A stretch of DNA of 64,000 nucleotides. Origin: Crambe crambe (lineage: Eukaryota > Porifera > Demospongiae > Poecilosclerida > Crambeidae). Every line of letters begins with the position of its first letter. The stretch's first letter is position 1. Under the pieces are notes generated by a model. The model saw only the letters and a list, made by a program, of their open reading frames with translations, did not search any database and was not told the DNA's origin. This document shows, piece by piece, positions 1-12,449 of this stretch. The stretch is taken from positions 5,078,599-5,142,598 of the forward strand of contig OZ004595.1 of the NCBI GenBank assembly GCA_963924555.1, in the 5' to 3' direction. The position numbers and the translations under genes are program-made.

Positions 1-263
1 GAAGAAGTTTCCTCATTTACACCACACTTGATAATGTTGGCAGGAAAAAGACCAAACTTGCACTCTTCGTCACAGAAGAGGCCCTGGGGACAGGTATCCT
101 TTGAAATATTAGTGGAGCACGAATAGATTTCAACATCATCTGCTGTAGCCCGTTTGTTGTTGTCCAATACTGTAAAGTTTTGACTGTTGTTAATGAAAGA
201 AACTTCAGCACTATGAATGCAAGTCACCAATACTAGCAATACAATCATCAATGACTTAAACAT
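1..263 (-). CDS. Gene A: N-terminus of a K-type Cys-rich multi-membrane protein (continues off the left edge)
   Basis: The minus strand is open from an ATG at 263 to the window edge, about 87 codons. The product starts with a hydrophobic signal peptide ending near Ala-Glu-Val-Ser, then a Cys-containing ectodomain with Asn-Gly sites and the spacing Cys-Pro-Gln-Gly-Leu-Phe-Cys. It matches the first part of gene K (35902-37725) almost residue for residue, so the unseen remainder is presumably the same kind of multi-membrane protein. Its 5' flank is also duplicated upstream of K. The function is unknown. Whether the remainder is intact cannot be judged here. Confidence 0.8.
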   Translation of the reverse strand, partial: MFKSLMIVLLVLVTCIHSAEVSFINNSQNFTVLDNNKRATADDVEIYSCSTNISKDTCPQGLFCDEECKFGLFPANIIKCGVNEETS

Positions 264-1016
264 CTTCTAAAATTTACTCCAAGGTCTGAAGAAGGAAGAA
301 TATCAATTTTTGGGACTCTGTATGTTTGATATACAAAGACTACAGTTTGTTGCTAAAATCATAGCTAAACATTGCTTAAAGTCTTAGTCTGAAGAGTTTA
401 CAGAGCCAAATCCTTTTCTCTTATTCCAAATATTGCTTAACTGAATGTATTACACTGTAAAAACAGAAGCGTTATATGTACACTAAATTGTCCCTATACA
501 CACACTATAAGTGTGCAGTGTACACTTTCATTCTTACAGTGTAGTATGTCTATAGCTGGAGAGTTTACAGAGCCAGCCTTATGGGACTTAATTTTTCCTT
601 GCTCCAAAATACAAACTTTTAAAGGCATGAATCATTAATAGCAAGTACATGCAGAGTGGCTTGAGGTCCTGATATGAAGTAACGATGGGTGTCTATATAA
701 AATATGGTAAGCTATCAATCTGGCCACACTGATAGAGGCGTAACCAGCTGAACACTTATTGCATATGATAATTAAGAATGATATTGCACACATAAAATAC
801 GTAGATCAATGATGGATAAGCGAATACATGAAATCGAGTAGTTACTGCGCACTCCAACTAGAACTAGACACTAGGTATGTCTATATGACATCATATGACA
901 TACAAATTACATAATTGATAATGACATCATATATGTATGCATGACCACAAAGTACAGAGTACATGAACATTTTTTCAGTTCCAACTATCATCACTATCAT
1001 TCCTTAATATTATATA
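264..1016. other. Spacer between gene A and pseudogene B
   Basis: No gene is visible. Positions 264 to about 770 duplicate the region upstream of gene K (37726-38120). From about 810 the sequence instead resembles the region downstream of pseudogene L (about 57313-57465). This spacer therefore gives the ancestral A-B type junction with which the repeat island between K and L can be compared. Confidence 0.6.
452..542. mobile_element. Small MITE with TA target duplication
   Basis: The element is about 90 bp with inverted ends beginning CACTGTAA and is flanked by TA on both sides. The paralogous spacer next to gene K has an uninterrupted site at about 37878-37879, which supports a real insertion with TA duplication, as in Tc1/mariner-type elements. 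Related copies lie near 11640-11754 and 22753-22850. No coding capacity is present. Confidence 0.65.
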
Positions 1017-2775
1017 CTAATCCTCTCTATTTGATATCAGAGGAGAACATTCATTACAATCATCATATGGAGGTAAAGAATACTCTAAACGCATCACTTT
1101 CTTCTTTAATGAAAACAATTTCTTTTTAGCCTCTGGGCATCCGCAATCAGGTAGGCCGATCCTTAAAAGTGACACAACTCGACAAATCAATAAACATAGC
1201 CCATACAGAGGAAGTATGGTCATTACTGGAGTAACAATTATCCGTATCAATCTCTTATATTCTTCAAAAGAACTCGGTGCAGAGTATTGCACTTCGATAG
1301 TCGGTGAAAAAATAAAATACACAATGATTGCTATGAAGAATATAACGATGTCGATAGTGTTACGTTTAAATTGCTTGTAGGGCTTTAAAATGGCCACTAG
1401 AACCAATGCAATCAGATCTAAGCACAAATGCTGCCAACGAAAAGTATGTCAGATTTTTTGAGACTGAGTACATTATCAGATTGATGCATCTAAGAAACAG
1501 ATAAAAACCAGCGAAATATCTGCAGTCCCTTGGTGTTTCCTTGTAACAACCTTGGGATATGTCCATGAAGACATGAAGAGTCCGATACTGACATTTAGTG
1601 CAATTGAGGCACTTTTGAAAGCAGCGAGAAGGGTACACACAAAGAAGAACCAGCGGAAGGAAGTTGAAGGTCAAGAACATGAAAATGGCCAATATAGCAT
1701 AAGGAATGTGTTCCTTACTGAAAGGAGTCATGGAGCCATTGATAAATAAAAACTTTACTCCTGCTTTATTACCAAACTCATCATAATAAGCATTACTAAG
1801 TGTCAGTATATCAAATGAAACATTCATTATCTTCACATAGGACAGGATGAAAAATGTGGTAAAAGCATTCACCAGTGACTCTCTGATACTCCACTTTCTC
1901 CTAAATGTAGAGCAGCATCTGTACACTGGCAACCACAGTCTGGAAAAGACTATGTAGCGGTCATGCAGTCGAACTAGACAATATGTGATTGAAATCAACA
2001 CTAAAGGATACACTGCAACTGCATAGTCCAGAGAAATGGTTTGGAGGATAGACATGTCAGGATGCAAGCAAAATGGCTCATATGCACCACGCCAGAAGTC
2101 AAGATTCCATACAGAATAAAATGATATCATTAAGTGAAATTTCATATCATGATGATGTAGTGCATTAAAAAAAATCTGTACTCCTTGGGTGGAAAACATT
2201 TGGCTAACAGTAACATACACGACCATAGGACCAGAATTAACTGATACTCTCAGTACAATCATTAGTATGTAAAATGCAGTCAGTGGTAGATATGCTACAG
2301 CAATATACTTCAACCAGTTATACTTGTAGTCCTTACACTCCACACAAGCTAAGTCATACGAGTACACAGATGGAGCATGTTCTGCTATACACTCACCACA
2401 CATTAGACCAGTCCTGTTGAAGGATCCACACACCTCTTCATTCAGTTCAGATGTATTTTTGGTGAATATTTGATGGTATTCATGAAAATGTGATTTATTA
2501 GAGCACCTGTACAAACAATTGCTCACGAACGTTCCATTTAACTTCTCACTATAAGTCATGCAGTAACAAGCCTTCACAGACACTTCAAGAGTTTCACTGT
2601 TGCATTGTATAATCCCATCAAGGTCACTCCCACACTCACAGTTGTTAGACGTCTCATTCAGTATGGTCCATGGAGGACAGTCCACATCATTCAACTTGCT
2701 CTCATTTCCACATTTCATAGGCACAAAATTAGCACTAAGTGCCAGCAGAATTGTGATAAGCAGTTTATCAGTCAT
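1017..2775 (-). pseudogene. Gene B: Cys-rich multi-membrane protein with one frameshift
   Basis: Translation starts at the ATG at 2775 with a signal peptide, followed by a Cys-rich ectodomain with a CPPW motif near residue 35 and the hallmark CGEC. The membrane segments then follow. Frame is lost near 1417-1420, where four extra bases (TCTA) sit between membrane segments 7 and 8 relative to paralogues at 57.69 kb and 16.58 kb. The second frame (1017-1427) resumes the family sequence and reaches the conserved C-terminal motif ECSPLI. Apart from this indel the gene looks intact, so it may be a young pseudogene, a null allele or a sequencing error. The TM2-TM3 segment (about 2100-2210) differs strongly from that of C. 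Confidence 0.85.
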
Positions 2776-3832
2776 GATTTTACAGAACACTTGAGTCTAA
2801 TAAAGTTCTGTATTTCACTCACTATAAATAGCTACAGTAGAAATGAAAGTGAAAATAACCTGAAAACTTATAGCCACAATAACCCAAATGACCTGCATTC
2901 TATCTAGACATGTATATAGTATGGGCTATTATTGATTACTTAGTTACATGTTTGCATAACTAATGAGGTTTCAAAGGAATCCTGTGGTTTACTCACGCAT
3001 CTGCATGAGTATACTATTGAAGCCAAGAGGAGAAAGCTCTTTATCAAGTCTTCTGAGAAAGAGCTTTAAAAATGTGTCGGCTTCTATAGTAAACTGTATG
3101 CATCGATAGCTACAGTCATATTCATGTGTGAGTGACACAGTAAGATCAAATACATCACCATCATAATGCATGGATCATCATCGCTCACATGCATATAAAA
3201 TAGATCACACCACACTGATCTAGTTAAATTTCCACTAAAATGGCTAATAATTACTTAGCTATATAAATGTTTGCATAGTTTCAATGGAATCTTGCAAACT
3301 GACACAAGCTAATGACAAGTGTACATAGCTACATTTTGCATGCATATAAAATACATCACATCATACTGTATATTATTCATGTAACCTTCCTTGGATTACT
3401 GGCTAGAAAAAAGAAACACAATTATATCAATGAAGGATATATAGTTCCGCACCAGATTACTATGCACTGCTAAAGAAGAAGAAGAAGAAGAAGAAGAAGA
3501 AAAACAGATCTCAAAACATAGATCCTTAAAACTTAAAACTCGAACATCTTGATCCCAAATAATGCACAAATGAAAAATTAATACATAAGCAAGAACAAGC
3601 AACATATGTAACTACCTAACTACTCAGCTCATACACTATCTACTAGCTATATCATATTAATTAAGACATATGCAGTAATGATGTCATAAATAAACACTAT
3701 CAGGTAGCTATGTAAGTATGCAGCCAGCTATGCCACATATCAATTAGACTAAGTGAAGCTATCAATTCTGATTACATCATGACACTAATAGAAGTAACCA
3801 AATCTACTTGCTCTGTGTATATAATAGTTGTA
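2776..3832. other. Spacer between B and C, duplicated between D and E
   Basis: No convincing gene is present. Most of the stretch recurs at 8535-9579. A TATA-like octamer (TATTTATA on the minus strand, 2823-2830) lies about 50 bases upstream of the B start and is kept in the D copy near 8580; a promoter role is only a guess. A (GAA)n microsatellite lies at about 3474-3500. Confidence 0.5.
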
Positions 3833-5575
3833 CTAGTTGATAAGAGGAGAACACTCGTTGATATGATCATCAGTTGAAGGAACTTGATCCTCTAAGGACA
3901 TCCCTTTTTTCTTTGTGAATTTAAGGACCTTCCTTTTCATTTCCTGGCATCCACATTTAGGCATGCCGATCTTTAAAAGTGAATATATTCGATAAACCAA
4001 TAAGCTGAATCCATACAAAGGAAGTACGACCAAATTGGAACATAAAACGATATTGAGTACTGTTTTATATTCAGTAATATATTGTACTAAAATAAATTGA
4101 GCTTCAAAAAATTGTGAAGCAGTAGCACATCCACTGACAGCTATGATAAATATCACAATGTCGATGGTGTTTCGTATTTGGTGTTTGTAAGGCTTACAGA
4201 TAGCCACTAGAAGTAATGCTATCATAAATATGTAGACCATAAATGTAAAATATAGTGGATTCTTTGTCACTGAGTACACCATCAGGTTAATGAACCTGAG
4301 AAGAAGGTAAAAACCAGCGAAATATCTGCAGTCCCTTGGTGTTTCCTTGTAGCATCCTTGGAATGTGTCCATGAAGACATGAAGAGTCCGATACTGACAT
4401 TTAGTGCAATTGAGGCACTTTTGAAAGCAGCGAGAAGGGTACACACAAAGAAGAACCAGTGGAAGGAAGTTGAAGATCAAGAACATGAAAATGGCCAATA
4501 CAGCATAAGGAGTGTGTTCCTTACTGAAAGGAGTCATGGAGCCATTGATAAATAAATAATTACTGCTATCTACATTACAACTCTCATTATAATAACTAGG
4601 ACTCAATGTCAGTATATCAAATGAAACATTCATTATCTTCACATAGGACAGGATGAAAAATGTGGCAAAAGCATTCACCAGTGACTCTCTGATATTCCAC
4701 TTTCTCCTGAATGTGGAGCAGCATCTGTACACTGGAAACCACAGTCTGGAAAAGACTATGTAACGATCATGCAGTCGAACTAGACAATATGTGATTGATA
4801 TCAACACTAAAGGATATACTGCAACTGCATAGTCCAGAGAAATGGTTTGAAGGATAGACATGTCAGGATGCAAGCAAAATGGCTCATATCCACCACGCCA
4901 GAAGTCAAGATTCCATACAGAATAAAATGACATCCATATCTGTGACCAAACATCTCTATATTTATAATGGTGTGTATTGATTAAAAGTCGAAATGTTCCT
5001 GGAGCAGCTATCATTTGGCTAACAGCAACATACACGACCATAGGACCAGAATTAACTGATACTCTCAGTACAATCATTAGTATGTAAAATGCAGTCAGTG
5101 GTAGATATGCTACAGCAATATACTTCAACCAGTTATACTTGTAGTCCTTACACTCCACACAAGCTAAGTCATACGAGTACACAGATGGAGCATGTTCTGC
5201 TATACACTCACCACACATTAGACCAGTCCTGTTGAAGGATCCACACACCTCTTCATTCAGTTTAGACACATTTTTGGTGAATATTTGATGGTATTGTTCA
5301 AAATGATTTGTATAAGAGCACCCATACCAACAATAGCTCACAAATGTTTCATTTAACTTTTCACTATAAGTCATGCAGTAACAAGCCATCACAGACACTT
5401 CAAGAGTCTTACTGTTGCATTGTACAATTCCATCAAGGTCACTCCCACACTCACAGTCGTTAGACTTCTCATTCAGTATGGTCCATGGAGGACAGTCCAT
5501 CTTGATCTCATTTCCACATCCTATTGTTACACTTCGTACCAGCAGAATTATGATAAGCAGTTCTCCTCCATTCAT
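3833..5575 (-). CDS. Gene C: intact Cys-rich multi-membrane protein, 580 aa
   Basis: This is an uninterrupted ORF from an ATG at 5575 with no intron. Residues 1-20 form a signal peptide. Residues to about 140 form an ectodomain with at least a dozen Cys, several Asn-glycosylation sites, the CPPW motif and CGEC. About ten hydrophobic segments follow, with the family motifs AYLPLT (TM1), WNLDFWRG (TM3), AVAVYPL (TM4) and GCYKETPRDCRYFA before TM7. The cytoplasmic-type tail is basic and then ends in ECSPLI, which fits the acidic dileucine pattern [DE]xxxL[LI]. I know no named function. The topology suggests a surface or endosomal receptor or transporter-like protein. Confidence 0.88.
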   Translation of the reverse strand: MNGGELLIIILLVRSVTIGCGNEIKMDCPPWTILNEKSNDCECGSDLDGIVQCNSKTLEVSVMACYCMTYSEKLNETFVSYCWYGCSYTNHFEQYHQIFTKNVSKLNEEVCGSFNRTGLMCGECIAEHAPSVYSYDLACVECKDYKYNWLKYIAVAYLPLTAFYILMIVLRVSVNSGPMVVYVAVSQMIAAPGTFRLLINTHHYKYRDVWSQIWMSFYSVWNLDFWRGGYEPFCLHPDMSILQTISLDYAVAVYPLVLISITYCLVRLHDRYIVFSRLWFPVYRCCSTFRRKWNIRESLVNAFATFFILSYVKIMNVSFDILTLSPSYYNESCNVDSSNYLFINGSMTPFSKEHTPYAVLAIFMFLIFNFLPLVLLCVYPSRCFQKCLNCTKCQYRTLHVFMDTFQGCYKETPRDCRYFAGFYLLLRFINLMVYSVTKNPLYFTFMVYIFMIALLLVAICKPYKHQIRNTIDIVIFIIAVSGCATASQFFEAQFILVQYITEYKTVLNIVLCSNLVVLPLYGFSLLVYRIYSLLKIGMPKCGCQEMKRKVLKFTKKKGMSLEDQVPSTDDHINECSPLIN

Positions 5576-6900
5576 GATTATAGAGCAATGGAGTCAGGAT
5601 ATCAGAAGCAATTTTCTGCACAGAACTCACTACAGCCACAGCTAGCCTAAAAATGAACGATGAAAGTGTGAAAACAAGATGTCCTTATAATTATGTATGC
5701 TATTATTGATTACTTTGTAGATTTCTAAGAAATCCAGTAGTTTACTCAGTGCACCTAATGCTTGATTTTGTGAGTGCACACTGTAAAAACAGGAGTGTGT
5801 ACTTTATACCACATGAATGTTCCTTGTAAACAGATAGGTATGTAGTTTATACCTTACTGTTTACAGAGAGCATTCCTTAGATATGCAATACACTTATTAT
5901 AAGCAGTTTTTTTGCAGCTAAAGTAAAGCTAAAGTAAAGCTAAACCAAGCAGAACATTTACACTGACATGAACAATTAAAGCAGCTTAGTGGGAGGCAGT
6001 AATGTAGGGATTATTATTGAAGGCAGCATAATTTTAATGTTTATTCACAGAAACTACTATAGGTAAAGTACAGACTTACCTTTTTATTTAGCATAAATCT
6101 TTTTCCTTTCTAATTGTACACTATCTGAAGTTTGAATGTCTCAAATGGACACTAGCTAATGACTGATTAAGTAAGTGTGCATGCATCTACATTCATGTAG
6201 CTATGAGTGTTCATGGAGTTAAGGAGGACAGAAATGCAAGAATCCCTCTGGATCCTCACTTCTTCTATACACAGCTAATACACCACACCATAACTATTGC
6301 AGTTGTACCATAACTATTGCAGTTGTACCATAACTATTGCAGTTGTACCATAACTATTGCAGTTGTACCATAACTATTGTAGTTGTACCATAACTATTGC
6401 AGTTGTACCATAACTATTGCAGTTGTACCATAACTATTGTAGTTGTATACACTTTCTTGGACCGCTGGTCTGGAGATGAAACCTCCTGAAACACTTTCAT
6501 CCTTGTATACTAGTAGCATCATTAATTTTTCTGCTGAAGCCTGAGACCCTGATGAAGTGCCAGATGATCAAGTCCTAATTAATTTCCCACTCACAGTTGG
6601 TTTAATAGAATATTTCAAGTGACACATGCCTAGTCATAGCTAATAATCACAGTTAGTAGTTACATAAACTGTGATCTTAAGCCAAAAGATGGATGTATTG
6701 CTTACGTAAATAGTTCCTATTTATACCGCTTTGCTTCCACTACCTATGACGATAGTAGCTACTACATAGTACGTGCATCCATGAGTTAGTCCAGCATCAC
6801 ATGAAACATAACATCATACATGATATATATGTATGTATGCATGATCACAAACTACACACTAGCAACTTCTGTGAATCCAATGATTAGTACTATTATTAAA
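5576..6900. other. Spacer between C and D
   Basis: No gene is seen. Around 5995-6110 lies a single arm of the foldback family found complete at 22060-22315 and 61620-61890, including its GTAGGGAT box at about 6004 and the T-rich tail. A 20-bp minisatellite sits at 6287-6446. From about 6830 the sequence again resembles the B downstream flank. Confidence 0.5.
6287..6446. repeat. 20-bp minisatellite, eight copies
   Basis: Eight head-to-tail copies of a 20-bp unit with core CCATAACTATTGCAGTTGTA are present. Two copies carry C to T at the same position, and otherwise the copies are identical. The period is exact and there are no spacers, so this is a minisatellite and not a CRISPR array. It lies between genes C and D. 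Confidence 0.95.
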
Positions 6901-8534
6901 CTAATCCTCTCCATTTGATATCAGAGGAGAACATTCATTATGATCATCATATGGAGGAAATGAATCCCCTAAAGTTATTCCTTTCTTCTTTAGCAATTTC
7001 CCTTTAGTCTTTGGGCATCCACAATCAGGTATGCCGATCTTTAAAAGTGACACAACTCGATAAATCAATAAACATAGCCCATACAGAGGAAGTATGGCCA
7101 CTACTGGAGTAAGAACTATCTGTATCACTCTATTATATTCTATAGCAGATCTTGGTGCAATGTACTGTACTTCTATCATTAGTGAACCAGTAACACACAT
7201 AGTGATTGCTATGAGGAATATAATGATGTCAATAGTATTACGTTTCAGTTGCTTGTAGGGCTTAAAAATGGCCACCAGAAGTGATGCAATCATGACCACA
7301 TATGCAGCCAATGAAAGGTATGTGGGATTCTTTGACACTGATAACATTATCAAATTGATGTGTCTGAGAAATAGGTAAAAGCTAGCAAAGTATCTGCAGT
7401 CCCTTGGTGTTTCCTTGTAGCATCCTTGGAACGTGTCCATGAAGGCATGAAGAGTCCGATACTGACATTTAGTGCGATTGAGGCACTTTTGAAAGCAGTG
7501 AGAAGGGTACACACAAAGAGGAACCAGTGGAAGGAAGTTGAAAATAAATAACATCACAATAGCAAGCATAGCATAAGGAGTGTGTTCTTTACTGAAGGGG
7601 ATCAGAGAACCATTGATAAATAAGTGAAATCCACTAGTTTTATCACCATGTTCATTATAGCAGCATCTGTACACTGGCAACCACAGTCTGGAAAAGACTA
7701 TGTAACGGTCATGCAGTCGAACTAGACAATATGTGATATATATCAACACTAAAGGATACACTGCAATCACACAGTCCAGAGAAATGGTTTGAAGGATAGA
7801 CATATCAGGATGCAAGCAAAATAGCTCATATCCACCATGCCAGAAGTCAAGATTCCATACAGCATAAAATGACATTGCTAACTGTGACCAAACATCTCTC
7901 TCTATATTTATAATGGTGTGTATTGATCATGAATCGAAGTATTCCTGGGGCAGCTATCATTTGGCTAACAGCAATATACACGACCATAGGACCAGAATTA
8001 ACTGATACTCTCAGTACGATCATTAGTATGTAAAATGCAGTCAGTGGTAGATATGCTACAGCAATATACTTCAACCAGTTATACTTGTAGTCCTTACACT
8101 CCACACAAGCTAAGTCATACGAGTACACAGATGGAGCATGTTCTGCTATACACTCACCACACATTATACCAGTCCTGTTGAAGGATCCACACACCTCTTC
8201 ATTCAGTTCAGATGTATTTTTGGTGAATATTTGATGGTATTCATGAAAATGACTTGTATAAGAGCACTTATACAAACAATATAGCTCACAAACGTTCCAT
8301 TTAACTTCTCACTATAAGTCATGCAGTAACAAGCCTTCACAGACACTTCAAGAGTTTTACTGTTGCATTGTACAATCCCATCAAGGTCACTCCCACACTC
8401 ACATTTGTCAGATGTCTCATTCAGTATGGTCCATGGAGGACACACATCCTTCAACTTGCTCTCATTTCCACATTTTATAAGTACAAAATTAGCAGTCAGT
8501 GCCAGCAGAATTACGATAAGCGGTTTTCAGTCAT
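6901..8534 (-). pseudogene. Pseudogene D: decayed copy of gene B
   Basis: Family sequence runs from an ATG at 8534 to the terminal ECSPLI motif, but several lesions are visible. One base is missing in the signal peptide near 8524. Two bases (AT) are inserted near 8281. A CTCT insertion near 7898-7902 shifts frame before TM3. About 125 bp, covering the segment before TM5, TM5 itself and part of the following loop, is missing near 7662. The remaining blocks are still highly similar to B and C. D is the tandem-duplicate counterpart of B. Confidence 0.85.
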
Positions 8535-9579
8535 GATTTAAAGAACACTTGAGTCTAATAAAGTTCTGTATTTCACTCACTATAAATAGCTACAGTAGAA
8601 ATGAAAGTGAAAATAACCTGAAAACTTATAGCCACAATAGCCCAAATGACCTACACTCTATCTAGACATGTACATAGTATGGGCTATTCTTGATTACTTA
8701 GTTACATGTTTGCATAACTAATGAGATTTCAAAGGAATCCTGTGGTTTACTCACGCATCTGCATGAGTATACTATCAAAACCAAGAGGAGAAAGCTCTTA
8801 TCAAGTCTTCTGCAACTGAAGAAAGAGCATTAAAAATCTGCCCCTCTTGGCTTCCCCATAGTAAACTGTATGCTAAATTCATATTCATGTGTGAGTGACA
8901 CGGTATGAGATCAAATACATCACCATCATAATAATGCATGGATCATCATCACACACATAGCTACACATAAAATAGATCACACATGCAGTACTGATCTAGT
9001 TACGTAGATATCCACTAAATGGCTAATGCATAGTTTCAAAGGAATCTTGCAAACTGACACAAGCTAATGACAAGTGTACATACATAACTACACAAACTTG
9101 CATTTTACATGCAAATAAAATACATCACATATATTATTCATGTAACCTTAAACACAATTATATCAATGAATGTGTGCTCTAACACTAGAATAATAGCACC
9201 CAGACCAGCAGTGATGTATAGTTCTGCACCAGATTACTATGCACTGCATACTAAAGAAGAAAAAGAAGAAAAAAAACAAAACAAAACAAAAAGCTGCAAG
9301 CACTGCATTTGGCCACATACCATAGATCCTTGACCTTGAACATCTTGATCCCAAATAATGCACAAATGAAAAATTAATACATAAGCAAGAACAAGCAACA
9401 TATGTAACTACCTAACTACTCAGTTCATACACTATCTACTAGCTATATAATATTGATTAAGACATATGCAGTAATGATGTCATAAATAAACAGATCTCGA
9501 CTAGCTAAGTGAAGCTATCAATTCTGGTTACATCATGAAACTAAATCTACTTGCTCTGTATATATAAAGCTCTACTAAA
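8535..9579. other. Spacer between D and E (duplicate of the B-C spacer)
   Basis: No gene is seen. The sequence repeats 2776-3832 with indels. The (GAA)n tract of the first copy is represented here by an A-rich tract near 9255-9290. Confidence 0.5.
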
Positions 9580-11290
9580 TTAATTGATAAGAGGAGAACA
9601 CTCATTTATATGATCATCAGTTGAAGGAACTTGATCCTCTAAGGACATCCCTTTCTTCTTTGTGAATTTAAGGACCTTCCTTTTCATTTCCTGGCATCCA
9701 CATTTAGGCATGCCGATCTTTAAAAGTGGGGATATTCGATAAACCAATAAGCTGAATTCATACAAAGGAAGTATGGAAAACCAAATGATTTTGAATACTG
9801 TAATATATTCGATAATATATTTTTGTATAAAAAATTGAGCTTCAAAAATTTGCGAAGCAGTAGCTAGCATATCCACTGACAGCTATGATAAATATCACAA
9901 TGTCAATAGTATTTCGTATTTAGTGTTTGTAAGGCTTACAGATGCCACTAGAAGTAATGTTATCATAAATATGTAGACCATCAATGTAAAATATAGAGGA
10001 TTTTTTGTCACTGGGTACACCATCAGATTGATGAACCTGAGAAGAAGGTAAAAACCAGCGAAATATCTACAGTCCCATGGAGTTTCCTTGTAGCATCCTT
10101 GGAACGTGTCCATGAAGACATGAAGAGTCCGATACTGACATTTAGTGCAATTGAGGCACTTTTGAAAGCAGCGAGAAGGGTACACACAAAGAAGAACCAG
10201 TGGAAGGAAATTGAAGATAATCAACATCACGATAGCAAGAATAGCATAAGGCATGTGTTCTTTAGTGAAAGGAGTCATGGAGCCATTGATAACTCCTATC
10301 TTTATTACCACTCTCATTATAATAACTATGACTCAATGTCAGTATATCAAATGAAACATTCATTATCTTCACATGAAAAATGTGGCAAAAGCATTCACCA
10401 GTGATTCTCTGATATTCCACTTTCTCCTGAATGTGGAGCAGCATCTGTACACTGGCGACCACAGTTTGGAAAAGACTATGTAACGGTCATGCAGTCGAAC
10501 TAGACAATACGTGATTGATATCAACACTAGAGGATATACTGGAACTGTATAGTCCAGAGAAATGGTTTGAAGGATAGACATGTCAGGATGCAAGCAAAAT
10601 GGCTCATATGCACCACGCCAGAATTTAAGATTCCATACAGAATAAAATGACATCCATATCTGTGAGAAAACATCTCTATATTTATAATGGTGTGTATTGA
10701 CCAAGAATCGAAATATTCCTGGGGCAGCAACCATTTGGTTAATAGTTACATGCACGACCATAGGACCAGAATTAACTGATACTCTCAGCACAATTATTAG
10801 TATGTAAAATGCAGTCAGTGGTAGATATGCTACAGCAATATACTTCAACCAGTTATACTTGTAGTCCTTACACTCCACACAAGCTAAGTCATACGAGTAC
10901 ACAGATGGAGCATGTTCTGCTATACACTCGCCACACATTAGACCAGTCCTGTTGAAGGATCTACACACCTCTTCATTCAGTTCAGATGTATTTTTGGTGA
11001 ATATTTGATGATATCCATGAAAATGTATTTTACAAGAGCACCTGTACAAACAATAGCTCACAAATGTTCCATTCAACTTCTCACTATAAGTCATGCAGTA
11101 ACAAGCCTTCACAGACACTTTAAAAGTCTTACTGTTGCATTGTACGATTCCATCAAGGTCATGCACTCCCACACTCACAGTTATTAGATGTCTCATTCAG
11201 TATGGTCCATGGAGGACAGTCCATATCCTTCAACTTGCTCTCATTCCTGCATTCAGTGATCACAGCTCACAATACAAAAAAGATGCTAAT
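9580..11290 (-). pseudogene. Pseudogene E: decayed copy of gene C type
   Basis: Family blocks run from a Cys-rich N-terminus (near 11230) to the terminal ECSPLI motif at 9590, but they lie in several frames. Frame changes occur near 10370-10390 (before TM5), near 10290-10317 and near 9876-9900. An in-frame stop also lies in the signal-peptide region near 11268, by comparison with fragment M at 62.6 kb, which shares this alternative leader. The 3' half resembles gene C, whereas the leader resembles M. E is therefore mosaic or was assembled by gene conversion. Confidence 0.82.
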
Positions 11291-12449
11291 AACAAAAGTG
11301 AGTCTCTCACACATCGTCAGATGTAGCTATGTACTTCAGTTATTCATATCAAACTATATTCTATGAAAATGGGGACAGTATAGCTATATTTAGCCACTCA
11401 ATTTATACTTTCCCAGAACTGTGACATGTTGACAAGGAGCTAACCTGTAGTGATTTATGTTATGATAAGCAACATTAGCTGCTACAACATATTCTGGCCT
11501 CTGTAAAGTAAGTGATCCTGTGTACTGTACATCATGCAAACTGTAAGTTCATGTAAAGGGTTTGTGTAATACTTATCAATGCAGTATCTTTTATTGTAGC
11601 CTGAACAAGTGCATGATATTAAGTGCACATTTTTATCACTACACTGTAAAAACGAAAGTGTGTACTGCACTCTAAATTGTACCAATACACACACTGAAAA
11701 CAGTGTGTGCATTGGGATAAAATGGTGTGCAGTAAACACTTTAATTTTTACAGCATATGATGTCATGATTTATCACTTGTGGGAATGCTGCATGCTTATT
11801 ATTATTAGAAAAAATGCATTCAGATTCAACATGTCATGGTATCTATCATATATGCATCCACAATCAGGTATGCCAAAAGTGACACAACTTGATTGATGAG
11901 CAAACATAACCTGTACAAAGGAACATTGGAAGAATGATAGCTTGCATCTGTAAACTGGAAACCACAGTCTGGAAAAGACCAATTTTTCAGACAATACATG
12001 ATTGATATCAACACTAGAGGATACACTGCAACCACAGCAACCATATTGTCCAGAGAAATGGTTTAATTGGAGGATAGACAAGCAAAATGGATGATAAAAA
12101 CCACGAGCAGAAGCATAGTGATGAGAAATATTATGACAATAAATTATCAATCATAAATACGATGTTTACAGAGTGCCACCAGAAGTACATAGCCTATGAA
12201 AAGTGTAAGGGATTCTTCGTTTCATAATAGGTAAGACACTCTCTAGCTACATGAATTAAAGACCGAGGGTGATGTAAGTGATTACTGATGCGAAGCCAAG
12301 GTGATTCTTTACATCATTCTGAGGAATTTGATTCCATGAGGAACCCCATTGAGAGTGTCTTACTTGTTCAGAAAGCAATGCTTTCTCTAAGGAAATGGTG
12401 TCTTATTCTGTTCTTATTGAGACCTATAGCCACACTACTAGAACAGGTG
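11291..12449. other. Spacer with a MITE and gene-family debris
   Basis: No intact gene is present. A MITE of about 115 bp (11640-11754), related to the one at 452-542, has CACTGTAA-type ends. It is followed by family fragment F. The rest of the stretch is AT-rich with nothing I recognise. Confidence 0.45.
11860..12225 (-). pseudogene. Pseudogene fragment F of the Cys-rich multi-membrane family
   Basis: Short blocks match the family in the wrong relative order of completeness: the C-terminal CGC motif (about 11865-11880), a block for TM10, then TM4 and TM3 sequence (about 11940-12100), with the region between them missing. A further scrap near 12165-12225 resembles the TM7-TM8 region. No useful frame survives. 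Confidence 0.65.

Noticed and set aside
4358-4555. 65-codon plus-strand ORF recurring opposite several family genes
   Set aside because: It recurs at the same place opposite each paralogue (for example 1552, 10099, 60245), so it is the antisense of the conserved TM6-TM7 coding region.
6287-6446. CRISPR-like direct repeats
   Set aside because: Units are contiguous with no unique spacers, in a eukaryotic context; this is a minisatellite.
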